Assembly: GCF_009687845.1 (NCBI RefSeq)
Contig: NZ_BLAD01000035.1
Span: 210,708-274,707, forward strand
DNA: 64,000 bases
DNA from: Acrocarpospora corrugata
GTDB taxonomy: Bacteria; Actinomycetota; Actinomycetes; Streptosporangiales; Streptosporangiaceae
Direction: 5' to 3'
The notes under the pieces are model-generated. The model saw only the letters and a program-made list of their open reading frames with translations. It made no database searches and had not been told where the DNA came from. Of the stretch, positions 49,225 through 58,618 are shown in pieces; positions within the stretch are counted from its first letter, which is position 1; the number at the start of each line of letters is the position of its first letter. A program made the position numbers and the translations under genes.

Positions 49225-50085
49225 TCAGGGGGTGGGGGCCTTGCTGCCGTAGCCGAACTCGGAGACGACGGCGCCACCGGGGTCCCGGAGCTTGGCCGCG
49301 TCGCCCTTGTCGTTCCAGATCGGGCGCCTGCTGTTGTAGGTGTAGCCGCCCCACTCGGGGTGGACCTCATTGGTGTAGATGCGGATCTTCTGGCCGGGCT
49401 GCAGGACGGTGCCGGGCGGGAAGACGAAGTCCTGGCCGACGTCGTCGGCGCCCAGGGTCCAGCCGGAGATGTTGGCGGCGACGGTGCCCCGGTTGATGAT
49501 CTCGACGAACTCGTCGGCCTGGGTGTACTTCACCTCACCCTTGTGGCGGACCGTGGTGATGTGCACGTCGGGCTCACCGGCGCGGGCGAAGATGGCGACC
49601 ACGTCGGCGCTGTTGGAGCCGTTCTCGGGGCTGATGAACTGGCGGACGACCTGGCCGTTCTGCTTGAAACCGCTGATGACCACGCCGTAGGTCTCGCCGT
49701 CGATGGTCACGGTCTGGGGGGAGACGAAGGTGGGCAGGTCGACGATGTCGTCGGGGGCGGGGCCGTTGTTGGGCGTCTCGTTGTGGTGGAAGCGGAAGCT
49801 GAAGTCGGCGTTGGTGCCGTCCTCGAAGGTCACGTTGACGGTCAGGTCGACGTCGAACTGCGGTTGCGGCATGGCCTGGATCGGGAAGTTCTCGTGGGTG
49901 AAGGTGCCCAGGGTGAACTCGGTCCCGTCGGTCCGCACCGGGACGGCTCCGCCCCGGAAGACGTAGCCGCTCTTGCCGCCGCCGACGGGCTGTCCCCAGG
50001 TGACGTAGTCGGTGCCCACGCCGCTGAGGTTCGGTGGGTTCGTGCTCATGGACGGCCACGAACCGGCTGTGGTGGCGGTGCTCAT
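49225..50085 (-). CDS. Choice-of-anchor K / lamin-tail domain protein
   Basis: A 286-aa protein without signal peptide. Residues ~1-165 form a beta domain (VTWGQPVGGGKSGYVFRGG, FTLGTFTHENFPI, FRFHHNETPNN) resembling choice-of-anchor K domains. Residues ~165-286 are a lamin-tail domain (YTQADEFVEIINRGTVAANI, GWTLGADDVGQDFVFPPGT, RPIWNDKGDAAKLRDPGG). AAGGAGGG lies 10 bases before ATG 50085. It precedes the DyP-encapsulin pair by 95 bases on the same strand and could be co-transcribed. Function is unknown; lamin-tail domains often occur in surface or nuclease-associated proteins. Confidence 0.8.
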   Translation of the reverse strand: MSTATTAGSWPSMSTNPPNLSGVGTDYVTWGQPVGGGKSGYVFRGGAVPVRTDGTEFTLGTFTHENFPIQAMPQPQFDVDLTVNVTFEDGTNADFSFRFHHNETPNNGPAPDDIVDLPTFVSPQTVTIDGETYGVVISGFKQNGQVVRQFISPENGSNSADVVAIFARAGEPDVHITTVRHKGEVKYTQADEFVEIINRGTVAANISGWTLGADDVGQDFVFPPGTVLQPGQKIRIYTNEVHPEWGGYTYNSRRPIWNDKGDAAKLRDPGGAVVSEFGYGSKAPTP

Positions 50086-50230
50086 TGAGTGGTTCCCTCC
50101 TTCAAGTATTGCGATAAGTAATTATGTGAACACCGAAAGTGATTGGTAAAGGGCGCGGCTGACCACAAGTGGCCGCTCCCCGCCCATTGACTTCGAGTGA
50201 CTTTCAGCTACTGAAAGTAGTGACCCCTGG

Positions 50231-51263
50231 TTACTTCGGTGCGCGGGCGGCCAGGGTGAGCAACTCGGCATCGACAGCACGAGGGTCGCCTTCGCGCCGT
50301 AGCGGACGACCAGGCGTCCGCCCAGCGGTGCGGTGACGATGCCCCCGGCGGTGCCGGGCAGCAGGTAGACCAGGCTGGTGGCGAGCACGGTCGCGCCGAA
50401 GCCGTACCCGCCGATTTCGGGCGGTGTCTGGACGAAGGCGAGACCGACAGGAAGACGACGAACATCGAGACGCCGAGGAACAGCCCGGCCACGTTGGCGA
50501 GGACGATCGGACGGTAGGTGAGCATCCGGGTGCTGACCAGCGGCTGGCCGATCCGCCGCTCGAACAGCACGAATACCGTCAGAACGGCGACCGCGCCGGC
50601 GAGCGAGGCCAGGATCCCGGCGGAGGCCCAGCCCCACGTGTTGCCCTCCTGGAGTGCCAGCAGGAGCAGTACGAGACCGGTGCCGAGCAGGACCGCGCCG
50701 GTCCAGTCGATGCGTCCGGTGGCCACGGCCGCCCGGCGCGGCAGCATCCACGCCCCGGCGAACCCGGCGGCGGTCATCAGCGTCGCCAGCCAGAACAGCC
50801 GGTGGTAGTCGCCGCCGGATCTCATGAGCAGGCCCGTGATCACCAGCCCGACCCCGGCGCCGACCGCCAGCATGCCGCTGACCAGCGCCATGGCGCCGGT
50901 GAGGCGATTCGGCGGCAATTCTCCCCTGAGCATGCCGATGGACAGCGGGAACAGCCCGAAGCTGGCGGCCTGCATGACGCGCCCGAGCAGCAGGAGCGGC
51001 AGATCGATGGTCGTCGCCGCGATCACCGAGCCGATCAGGACGACGGCGAGCACACCGAGCATCACCGGGCGGCGCCCCCGCAGGTCGCCGAGGCGGCCCA
51101 GCAACGGGGTCAGGACGGCCGCGGCCAGCAGGTTGGCCGTCACCACCCAGCTGACGGCAGAGGCCGAAACGCGGAGATCTGCCTGGATGTTCGCGATGAC
51201 CGGGACGACCAGCGTCTGCAGCGCGGAGACCAGGAGCACGCTGTAGGCCGCGACCGGCAGCAC
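50231..51263 (-). pseudogene. MFS drug-efflux-type transporter, frameshifted and shortened
   Basis: The frame from GTG 51263 encodes about eight to nine membrane segments of a DHA2/EmrB-like transporter (QTLVVPVIANIQADL, LGRLGDLRGRRPVML with motif A). Near 50456 it shifts frame (SMFVVFLS then GLAFVQTPPEIGGYG). The second frame continues with LVYLLPGTAGGIVTAPLGGR and shifts again near 50265 before AELLTLAARAPK and a stop. Segments expected between LVLS and AELLT are absent. It starts 37 bases after the DUF1707 stop, suggesting a former operon. Most likely inactive. Confidence 0.75.
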
Positions 51264-51302
51264 GAAACGGGAGGGTGGCGACGTGTGCGCGGCCTCGGCG
51301 AG

Positions 51303-51902
51303 CTAGCCTCCCTGCTTGCGGCGCTGTGTCCGGCGTTCCCAGCTGTTGGGGTGGCGGATGACCACGCCGCCCGCGCCGCCGGTGCCGGTGAGGCGAATCA
51401 GCGGCGTCCTGGGGAGCCGATCCGACGTGGTCTTGTCCCAGAAACCACCTAGGCCAGGCTCCATCGCGGTGGTCTCCGCCACCCACCCGTCAGGGATGAT
51501 GATCGTGACGCTGCCCATCTGGCCGTGCGCCTCTATCTCGATCTCGGGCAGCCGGCATTCGGTCTGGGTGAAATCGAGCTTGGCGCTGCCCATGCCGCCG
51601 GACACGGTGATCCGCGCGGGCACCCGCCAGCGCCCGGTACGTGTCGCGCCGGTCAGGCCTCCGTCGAGGACCAGCGGCTGGACCGGATCCGCGGCGAACT
51701 CCGGCGGCAGATCGGCCGTGAGAGGCGCCAGATCGGCGTAGGTCCTGGCGTTCAGCGCCAGGTCCAGTCGCACGTCGAGCTCGCTGAGATCGATGCGACC
51801 CTCGGCCGCCGCCGCGGTCAGCCGCTCCACCACGGCATCACGCTCGTCATGTGAGACGCGCAGCTCATTACGGCGGACGGGTTCCGGAAGCCCAGCAGTC
51901 AT
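51303..51902 (-). CDS. DUF1707 domain protein A
   Basis: A 199-aa protein. Residues ~12-65 are a DUF1707 domain (LRVSHDERDAVVERLTAAAA, DVRLDLALNARTYADL), with the characteristic 'S..ERe.v...L..a...Grl...El..R...a..A.t..eL..l..DLP' pattern. The second half is a beta-rich DUF2154-like region (MGSAKLDFTQTECRLPEIEI, VTIIIPDGW). No signal or membrane segment. Actinobacterial members are often linked to cell-envelope signalling, but the role here is unknown. It is divergent from a homologue at 52032. Confidence 0.85.
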   Translation of the reverse strand: MTAGLPEPVRRNELRVSHDERDAVVERLTAAAAEGRIDLSELDVRLDLALNARTYADLAPLTADLPPEFAADPVQPLVLDGGLTGATRTGRWRVPARITVSGGMGSAKLDFTQTECRLPEIEIEAHGQMGSVTIIIPDGWVAETTAMEPGLGGFWDKTTSDRLPRTPLIRLTGTGGAGGVVIRHPNSWERRTQRRKQGG

Positions 51903-52031
51903 ACCTCAATGGTACGGAAATACGGGGAAAGCGGCGGCCGTCGGCTTGCGTAGCGGGCGGAATGACGTGCCGTCGAGAGCTGTCGCGTTCGGGGACCTCC
52001 ATTCCGGTGCCGGAGCGAATAACCTGATCTC

Positions 52032-52598
52032 GTGACAGAGCGAAGCGCCGGTGAACTCCACGGGACTCTGCGAGCCTCAGACGCGGACCGCGAGGCGATG
52101 TCGGAGCGGCTGCGGGTGGCCGCCGGCGAAGGCCGGATCACTCTGGACGAACTGGACGACCGGCTCGAAGGCGTGTACGCCGCCAAGACCTACGCCGAGC
52201 TTGACGCGCTGGTCGTGGATCTTCCGCAGAACCGGTCGGCGGCGCCCGACGGCAAACCGCTGGTCCTTGAGACCCGTTCTGGCTCGATCAAGCAGGTGGG
52301 TCGCTGGGTGGTGCCCGAGCGGATCACGGCCAAGGTGACGATGGGCAACATCACGATCGACTTCACCGAGGCGGAGTGCCGTCATCGGGAGGTGCGCCTG
52401 GACGGCACCTGCGGGTCCGGCCGGATCATCGTCATCGTGCCGCGCGACTGGATCGCCGTCGTCGACGGGGTCGTCACGGGGACGGGCCACGTGATCAACA
52501 AGGCGGGCGGCACCGCCGACATGGATGTGGTGACGACACTACTGGTGACCGGCAAGGTCGGCATGGGCCGTATCAGGATCAGGTATTCGGCCCGCTGA
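52032..52598 (+). CDS. DUF1707 domain protein B
   Basis: A 188-aa homologue of the divergent neighbour. DUF1707 domain ~12-68 (LRASDADREAMSERLRVAAG, LDDRLEGVYAAKTYAEL) and a beta-rich second half (MGNITIDFTEAECRHREVRL, IIVIVPRDWIAVVDG). Start GTG 52032 (VTERSAGEL). The two genes share the same domain order and many positions, so they arose by an inverted duplication or an old paralogous pair. The 129-base gap between them must contain both promoters; no clear operator was seen. Confidence 0.85.
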   Translation: MTERSAGELHGTLRASDADREAMSERLRVAAGEGRITLDELDDRLEGVYAAKTYAELDALVVDLPQNRSAAPDGKPLVLETRSGSIKQVGRWVVPERITAKVTMGNITIDFTEAECRHREVRLDGTCGSGRIIVIVPRDWIAVVDGVVTGTGHVINKAGGTADMDVVTTLLVTGKVGMGRIRIRYSAR

Positions 52599-52745
52599 CA
52601 GGCCGGACGGGTACGGATGGGGTTTCCGCCATTCGGCGGGTGGTTTCCGCCGGGTGGCGCTCGATCGGGAGGCGGGGCGGGATCACGATGCTGGTAGGCG
52701 GTGATGTCAGCCGCGCGTAACACCCTCGACATCAAGGAGCCGATC

Positions 52746-53711
52746 ATGAGCGTACCCACTCCGCCTCCGTTCGATCCCGAGCTGGCGGCGGCGCTGGCCG
52801 TGATGGCGGAGTTCATCCCGCCGTCCCTGACGCTGGAGACGCTGCCCACGCTGCGCGGGGCAGACATCGGCGGGATGGAGGAGGACCTCACCCGGGGTGG
52901 CGCGATCGACGTCACGGAGCTGACCGTCCCAGGACCGGCGGGCGAGCCGGACATCTCGCTGCTCGTCCTGCGCCCGGCCGGCGAGGCGGGACCGGTGCCC
53001 GCGCTGTACAACATCCACGGCGGCGGCATGATCATGGGCACCAACCGGCTGATCCCCACCGAGATGCTCGACATGATCGTGGAGTTGAAGCTCGCGGTCG
53101 TCTCGGTGGAGTACCGGCTCGCGCCCGAGCACCCGCACCCCGCGCCGGTCGAGGACTCCTACGCGGGCCTGGTGTGGACCGCGAAGCACGCCGGCGAGAT
53201 CGGCGTCGACCCCGCGCGCATCCTCGTGATGGGCGCGAGCGCGGGCGGCGGGCTCGCGGCCGCCGTGGCGCTGCTCGCCCGCGACCGGGGCGGCCCCGCC
53301 CTGATCGGCCAGCTGCTGCTCTGCCCGATGATCGACGACAGGAACGACACCGTGTCCAGCCACCAGATGGCGGGCCTGGGCATCTGGGACAGGATCTCGA
53401 ACGACACCGGCTGGACCGCGCTGCTCGGTGACCGGCGCGGCGGGCCCGACGTCTCCCCGTACGCCGCGCCGGCGCGGGCCACCGACCTGTCCGGCCTGCC
53501 GCCCGCGTTCATCGACGTCGGCTCGGCCGAGACGTTCCGGGACGAGGACGTCGCGTACGCCACCCGCATCTGGCAGGCGGGCGGAGTCGCCGAGCTGCAC
53601 GTGTGGCCCGGCGGGTTCCACGGATTCGACATGATGGCGCCGCACGCCGCGATCTCGCAGGAGGCGAAGGCGGCGCGGCTGAGGTGGCTGCGGCGGATCC
53701 TCGGCGCCTAG
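52746..53711 (+). CDS. HSL-family alpha/beta hydrolase (esterase, fold-3)
   Basis: A 321-aa cytosolic esterase. YNIHGGGMIMG is the HGGG oxyanion motif, MGASAGGGLAAAV the nucleophile Ser, DVGSAETFRDEDV the acid and GGFHGFDMMAP the catalytic His. EYRLAPEHPHPAPVED is also diagnostic. Start ATG 52746 (MSVPTPPPF) has AAGGAG 7 bases upstream and is preferred to the ATGs near 52701. Likely substrates are short acyl esters; acetyl groups on imported glycans are one possibility. Confidence 0.92.
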   Translation: MSVPTPPPFDPELAAALAVMAEFIPPSLTLETLPTLRGADIGGMEEDLTRGGAIDVTELTVPGPAGEPDISLLVLRPAGEAGPVPALYNIHGGGMIMGTNRLIPTEMLDMIVELKLAVVSVEYRLAPEHPHPAPVEDSYAGLVWTAKHAGEIGVDPARILVMGASAGGGLAAAVALLARDRGGPALIGQLLLCPMIDDRNDTVSSHQMAGLGIWDRISNDTGWTALLGDRRGGPDVSPYAAPARATDLSGLPPAFIDVGSAETFRDEDVAYATRIWQAGGVAELHVWPGGFHGFDMMAPHAAISQEAKAARLRWLRRILGA

Positions 53712-53743
53712 TCGCCGTACCCGGCGGGCTGAGGCAGGATGGC

Positions 53744-54757
53744 ATGGTGAGAGAGCTCGCCGGCAGGCTGGCCGCGCTCGACCCGGACGCCAGCGCCGCG
53801 GTACAGGTGATCGTCTACTTCGACCGCCTGGTGGAGGCCAGAGCTGGGCTGGAGGCGATCGTCCGGGGCGCGGCGGTGCTGGCGGGCTGCCCGGCCCGTC
53901 TCATCGATTCCGATCACCGGGTGAACGTGCGGGTCCTGGGGGACGGGCGGCGCGAGGACGCCGCGGCGTCGCCCGACCCCGCTTGGTTGCACACGCCACT
54001 GGGCTACGAGCACGCCGTCCTGTGGCTGGAGCGGCCAGGACCCGCCGGTGCGGTCGACCTGATGGTCCTCGAACGGGCCGCCGGCGTCGCCCGCGACGCA
54101 CTGGAGCGCACCCGCGGCCGGGCCACCCCGGTCGGCGACCCCGCCTTGGTCGAGCTCCTGCTCGACCCGTCCGCCACCGAGGCCGACCGCCTGCACGCGG
54201 CCCGCCGGCTACGCCTCCCGGAGACCGGCCTCTGGGCCGTGGCCATCGCGGGCGGCCCACCGATGATCGAGCACACCGGCACGCGCGGCCGCGTCGACGA
54301 CCGCCCCAAATCGGGAGCAAGGCGGGCGGGAGTCGGACCCGCCGGGCGAGTGGTCGATCTTCCCAGGTCATGGCTGGCGGCGAAGACCGCACTGCGGTTC
54401 GCGGCCGACGGAGACGAACAGGATCCGGGCCCAAGAGTGGTACGAGCCGACGACCTGGGCGGACTCATGGTCCTGGCCGCAGCCGTGGCCGCCGACAGCG
54501 AGCCGGTGCCTGACGTGAAAGCCCTCGACCACGCGGCCACCGCGGCCCCGTGGATGCTGGCCACCCTGCACGCCTCCGCATCCGAACCGAGCCTGCGCAC
54601 GGCCGCCGCAACACTCACCCTGCACCATTCGACCCTCCAGGATCGCCTCACCAGGGCCGAACACCTGCTCGGCTGGAACGTCCGCGAACCCCAGGGCCGT
54701 CTCCGCCTGCAACTCGCCTTCGCCCTGAGACGCCTGCACCGGCATCCCCCCACGTGA
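53744..54757 (+). CDS. PucR/CdaR-type C-terminal helix-turn-helix regulator
   Basis: A 337-aa protein. The last ~60 residues (TLTLHHSTLQDRLTRAEHLL, GWNVREPQGRLRLQLAFALR) are the PucR-type HTH. The N-terminal ~270 residues show no recognised sensor; they begin with a helical segment and contain a GAF-like stretch (AVLAGCPARLIDSDHRVNVR). Start ATG 53744 follows a GAGGCAGG site. It lies 32 bases after the esterase gene and could be co-transcribed with it. It probably regulates a nearby catabolic gene. Confidence 0.8.
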   Translation: MVRELAGRLAALDPDASAAVQVIVYFDRLVEARAGLEAIVRGAAVLAGCPARLIDSDHRVNVRVLGDGRREDAAASPDPAWLHTPLGYEHAVLWLERPGPAGAVDLMVLERAAGVARDALERTRGRATPVGDPALVELLLDPSATEADRLHAARRLRLPETGLWAVAIAGGPPMIEHTGTRGRVDDRPKSGARRAGVGPAGRVVDLPRSWLAAKTALRFAADGDEQDPGPRVVRADDLGGLMVLAAAVAADSEPVPDVKALDHAATAAPWMLATLHASASEPSLRTAAATLTLHHSTLQDRLTRAEHLLGWNVREPQGRLRLQLAFALRRLHRHPPT

Positions 54758-54834
54758 CCACCGCGAGGCATCGAGGGAACCTTCACCGCCCGCCGCTCTT
54801 TCCCGAGTTCTCCGGGATCTACCGCTGTGCCGGG

Positions 54835-55592
54835 TCAGCGGAACAGGGCGATGGGGCGGAAGAGTAGGCGTGCCGTGATCGGGTCCCAGCTTTCCACCCA
54901 GCCCAGGCAGCGGCCGAGCATTGGGCCTTCGCCTTCTGGCATGTTTCGGATGTATCGCCTGGCGCAGGTGATTACGACTTTGGAGCCGGTGGCTGGGTCG
55001 GTGTTGCCGTAGGGGGCCTCGGAGATCATGGAGGGGCTGTCGGGGGGTGACAGATCGTCGCGTCTCCAGAATTTTCCGTACAGGAGGACGAAACCGCCGG
55101 TGTCCGATAGCTGGACCTTGTCGGGGAGGTTGTCGCGGAGGTCGTTGCGGCTGGCGGCGAGGGCTGGCCGCCGGTGACCTGTTCGCGGACCAGGTCGACT
55201 CGGACGATCTCGTCGGCTTTGTCCAGGCGGTCGAGGATTCCGCCGAGCAGGGCGGCCGGTTCGGAGCTCTTGCGGAATCTGCGGCGGACCTCGCGGCTGA
55301 CCAGGCGCCGGGTTCGCGCGCTCAGGCGTTTGACTCCCGCGGTGCCGTCGTTCTCCATCTGCTCGGAGCCGCCCTCCTCTATCTCCTCGTCTTCGGCCTC
55401 GCGCAGTTCGAGCACGAATTTGTCGTCGAGGTAGATAGGGATTCCGCGATGGCTGCGGTGGGTGATCAGGCGATGGATGCGGCGATGCCGCCAGGCGAGC
55501 ACCGGGAGGGCCGCCAGCGAGCAGACGGTGATGACCCACACCAGTAATTCCGGCCACCAGTAAGCCAGCCATTCCGAATCAGAAACAGCCAC
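54835..55592 (-). pseudogene. Single-pass membrane protein of unknown function, frameshifted
   Basis: The frame from GTG 55592 encodes MAVSDSEWLAYWWPELLVWV with one membrane segment (~10-33), then a cytosolic region with an acidic patch (EAEDEEIEEGG). Near 55163 the frame shifts; the other frame continues sensibly as ALAASRNDLRDNLPDKVQLS to the stop at 54835. The simplest repair is one extra G (CAGCCC to CAGGCCC). It overlaps the upstream VWA-protein relic by 14 bases, so it belongs to the same operon. I do not recognise the family. Confidence 0.6.
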
Positions 55593-56597
55593 GGGTCTCC
55601 TTGAACGCCTCTGACAATGACCGGGAGGTGGCGTCGATCAGTTCGCCGCCGGTTCGCTTCGCCACGCGGCTGAGTTCCGCGGCGTCGGCGGCGCCGAATC
55701 AGATGGCGGGGTTGATCGGCCGCCGGGCCGTCCTGTCCATGATCCACCGCTGGGCCCGTTCGCCGCGGAGCCACTCGACGACCTTGTCGTAGGACGGTCG
55801 ATGCTCGGGTTTGAGCAGCAGCAGGGGGTAATCGGACAGCACGATCCCGTCCGCCGGATAAATGATCCGCAGCGGGTCCCGCGATCCGCGCGCGGCGTTG
55901 GGGGACAGCAGGACCGACTCATTGGTGATCAGCCCATTGATGCCGCCCTGGGCTGCGAGGAACTGGCGGGCGGCCTCGTCGGCATTGTCGGTGACCGCCT
56001 TGTGGCCGGTCCGGAATCCGATCAACCGGTCGCAGCGGACGTCCTCCAGCCGGAGTGCTCGGCCGGTTCCCGCCGCGGCGGTGGCCACGCCCACCAAGGC
56101 GGCCTGGCCGCTGCCGCTGTGCCGGGGATCGCCCATCGCGAAGCGCAGCCGGCCGGCGGCGGCCTGGTCGGCGATATCCGCCCACGTCACATCCGGCCCG
56201 TCGGCGGTGAGCCGGTCGGCGATATCGGGGGTGACCCCGACCACCAGCGGCGAAGTCATGATCGAGACGCTCAGCGGCGTGGCCTGGACCGGGCGTTGCT
56301 CGTGCAGCCGCACGTCCAGATAGCGGTTGGAGGACAGCCAGGCCAGGTCGTAGGCCGGATCGCCGCGCACGATCGTCTCGCTGGCGTCGATGGTGCCGCT
56401 GTAGTCGAGCGTGAGCTGCACTCCGGTCGCCACGCGAAGGTCGTCCAGCAGCGGCTCAAGGTCACGGAGTTCGGAACTGGCAGCACGCGCAGCCGTACCG
56501 GCTCGTCTCCGGCGGTTGAGCACCCGCCCGCCGTACCGAGCAGGATCACCACGACGCAGAGCGCCGCGTGCAGTCGGGCGGCCATGGAGCGGGTCAT
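55579..56597 (-). pseudogene. Substrate-binding/VWA-domain lipoprotein, broken
   Basis: The N-terminus (MTRSMAARLHAALCVVVILL..GGCS) is a lipoprotein signal. One G missing near 56480 shifts the frame to ASSELRDLEPLLDDLRVATG, which continues as an extracellular binding domain (DYSGTIDASETIVRGDPAYD, SGSGQAALVGVATAAA) to a stop at 55699. Just beyond it, in another frame, FGAADAAELSRVAKRTGGEL and DATSRSLSEAFKETRGCF form the C-terminal end of a von Willebrand A domain. The central VWA part with its metal-binding motif is missing, so a large internal deletion has occurred. The start overlaps the upstream relic's stop (ATGA). Confidence 0.7.
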
Positions 56598-57451
56598 TGG
56601 CCGGGTTTCGGGCATTCGCGGATTCCGGACAGCACTTCAGCGATCATCACTTCGAGTAGCGCCCCGTCCGGCAGGTCGGCCTTGGTGGTGTGCGGATTCA
56701 GGACCGGCATGGCACTCCCTTGCCGCGAAGATATTGGCCCAGGCTCGCGCTGCTGTTGATGCCGCCGTCCCCGACCACACGGAAGCCCAGTTCCAAGCCC
56801 CGGCGTTGGATCTCGACGTCCGTGTCCATGACCTCGCCGAGCCTGCGTCCTTTGTCGGTCAGCGACACCAGGCGGGGCTGGGTCAGATGGCTCGTGCTGG
56901 GGTACAGCAGCACCCGGTCTCGATCCAGGCTTCATTCCTCTGTACGGCTCCGACCTGGTAGGCCAGGAACTGGTGCTCGTACAGCACGATCAGCGGCCAC
57001 TGCCGGCCCTCGTCCACGAAATAGAGAGGGTGCAGTTCCTGAGCCGCCATTCCCCGGGCCAGCAGCATCGGGCGGATCCGGCGGGCCACGGCGCGCGCCT
57101 CTTCGCCCGTGGTGACGACTCGGCCATTACCGTCGGGGCCCTTGTTCTCGGTGAAAGCCAGCAGCCCCAGATAAGTGGCGGCGTGGTTGGCGTCACACAG
57201 ATCCGAGGTCTGCGCCAAGATCAGGTTGCGCTTGGACAGCGTGGGTCCAGATCGGACCACCTGGTGTGGTCGCGCATCAGCTCGACGAATTTGTCAAAGT
57301 TCAGGTCGTAGTAGATCGGGGGTCCGCCGCTCTGATCAACCTGCTGGGGGGTGATCAATCCTTCCCGCTCCAGCACGTTGGCATATTAACGATAGGTGCC
57401 GAGCCCAATCGGGCTGACGAACAATTGCTTGTGTTCGCGGGCGGGCGGCAT
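56594..57451 (-). pseudogene. Unknown protein relic upstream of the VWA-protein gene
   Basis: Coherent protein segments lie in successive frames. MPPAREHKQLFVSPIGLGTY leads to an in-frame TAA at 57388-57386. It is followed by YANVLEREGLITPQQVDQSG, then LSKRNLILAQTSDLCDANHA with TGEEARAVARRIRPMLLARG, then VLLYPSTSHLTQPRLVSLTD, then PVLNPHTTKADLPDGALLEV to the stop at 56594. Frame changes fall near 57250, 56895 and 56700, each repaired by one base in a C or G run. The start resembles a short winged-helix segment. The family is not recognised. It overlaps the next gene by ATGA, so it was first in the operon. Confidence 0.55.
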
Positions 57452-57464
57452 GTGCCGCCCGCCC
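57439..57464. terminator. GC-rich hairpin after the SnoaL-like gene
   Basis: GGGCGGGCGGCA and TGCCGCCCGCCC pair perfectly over 12 bp with a two-base TG between them. It lies 8 bases after the SnoaL-like stop on the minus strand and spans the apparent start of the downstream relic. Confidence 0.7.
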
Positions 57465-57471
57465 GTCTCGC

Positions 57472-57927
57472 TCAGTGCGGGTCGCCGGTGAACGCGGCGA
57501 AGAGTTCGGGCAGCCGGTCGAGGGCGGCGGCGACGGCGAGCGGGTTCTGGTACTCCCGCCAGTGCACCGTCTGGCCGTCCCTGACCCGCAGGACGCTGAC
57601 GAACGGCGCCGAGGCCCGGTGTCCGGTCGTGGTGACGACCCCGGCGAGCGTGTACTCGGCCACGATCACCTCCGGGTCGGCGGTGTCGTGGATGACGACG
57701 TCGCGGACCTCCTCGAAGCGGACCGGGAAGTTCTCCCGCTGGGGGGCGGCGAAGGCCAGGAACTCGGCGCGGCCCTCGAAGCGCCGGGGCCGTCCCGGCG
57801 GGGCGAACGGCGTCTCGATGACGACGTCTTCGGCGAGCAGCCGGGGGTCGCTGTCGATCTGCCCCAGCCACGCCTGCCGCATGAGCGCGAATACCTCACG
57901 GGGGCCGAGGAAAGCGGAAACGGGCAT
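57472..57927 (-). CDS. SnoaL-like / NTF2-fold protein
   Basis: A 151-aa small alpha+beta-barrel protein. AWLGQIDSDPRLLAEDVVIE and FEGRAEFLAFAAPQRENF are typical SnoaL/NTF2 features, and the barrel closes with GQTVHWREYQNPLAVAAAL. ATG 57927 (MPVSAFLGPREV) is preferred because GGAAGG lies ~8 bases upstream; ATG 57933 is too close to that site. Possible enzyme, ligand carrier or stress protein. It is divergent from a TetR gene with two operator palindromes in between, so it is the probable repression target. Confidence 0.85.
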   Translation of the reverse strand: MPVSAFLGPREVFALMRQAWLGQIDSDPRLLAEDVVIETPFAPPGRPRRFEGRAEFLAFAAPQRENFPVRFEEVRDVVIHDTADPEVIVAEYTLAGVVTTTGHRASAPFVSVLRVRDGQTVHWREYQNPLAVAAALDRLPELFAAFTGDPH

Positions 57928-57959
57928 GGTCATGTCCTTCCACGAGACGGAGACTATGA

Positions 57960-57973
57960 TGAGTCGCGACTCA
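57960..57973. promoter_or_regulatory. TetR operator palindrome 1
   Basis: TGAGTCGCGACTCA is a perfect 14-bp palindrome in the 100-base gap between the divergent SnoaL-like and TetR genes. Confidence 0.65.
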
Positions 57974-57984
57974 CATTCATGATG

Positions 57985-58000
57985 ATGAGTGGTCACTCAT
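57985..58000. promoter_or_regulatory. TetR operator palindrome 2
   Basis: ATGAGTGGTCACTCAT has 7-bp arms around a 2-bp centre and shares the TGAGT-ACTCA half sites with palindrome 1, whose centre lies about 26 bp away. Two dimers could bind side by side and repress both genes. Confidence 0.65.
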
Positions 58001-58027
58001 GTTGTCAATCGCGAAGAAGGGCCGACC

Positions 58028-58618
58028 GTGACCGGTGCGCAGGACTCCTCGCCCGCCTCCAAAGGGCTCCGCGCGGACGCGCGCCGTAACCGAGAGCGGA
58101 TTCTCGCCGTGGCCGAGGCCGTCTTCGCCGAACACGGCCCCACCGCCTCGACCGAAGAGGTCGCCGCCAGGGCGGGCGTCGCGGTGGGCACGATCTTCCG
58201 CCACTTTCCGACCAAACAGAGCCTGCTCGCGGCCCTCATGAAGGACCTCCTGGAGCGCCTCACCGACGAGGCGCAGGCACTCGCCGGCGGCGACTCGTCC
58301 ACGGCGCTGTTCACCTTCTTCGCCGGCGTCGTCGAACAGGCGGCCCGCAAGAAGACCGTTGTCGAACTACTCGCAGGAGACGGCGTCGACGTCCAGGTCG
58401 CCGACTCCGTGGCGGCCCTCCGCCAGGGGATCGCCATCCTGCTCGACCAGGCTCAGCGGGCCGGCGCCGTCCGGCGGGACGTCCGTGCCGACGAGGTGCT
58501 CGCCCTGCTCACCAGCAGCTGTCACGGCGCTCTGCACGCCGGCTGGGACGACGACCTACGCCGCCGCACGCTGACGATCATCTTCGACGGCCTGCGAGCG
58601 GGTCACGGGACGACGTAG
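58028..58618 (+). CDS. TetR-family transcriptional repressor
   Basis: A 196-aa regulator. The HTH spans [20 protein letters not shown] and [20 protein letters not shown] (~residues 30-68). The C-terminal helical domain (~75-196) contains [14 protein letters not shown], as in SBP-type TetR_C families. Start GTG 58028 (VTGAQDSSP) has AAGGG 7 bases upstream. Upstream in-frame codons overlap operator 2 and are unlikely. Its 3' end overlaps the convergent DUF1445 gene by 16 bases. Confidence 0.9.
   Translation: MTGAQDSSPASKGLRADARRNRERILAVAEAVFAEHGPTASTEEVAARAGVAVGTIFRHFPTKQSLLAALMKDLLERLTDEAQALAGGDSSTALFTFFAGVVEQAARKKTVVELLAGDGVDVQVADSVAALRQGIAILLDQAQRAGAVRRDVRADEVLALLTSSCHGALHAGWDDDLRRRTLTIIFDGLRAGHGTT

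Noticed and set aside
54940-54956. CGGATGTATC in the membrane-protein relic
   Set aside because: Only one half of the box is present and it is in coding sequence far from any start.
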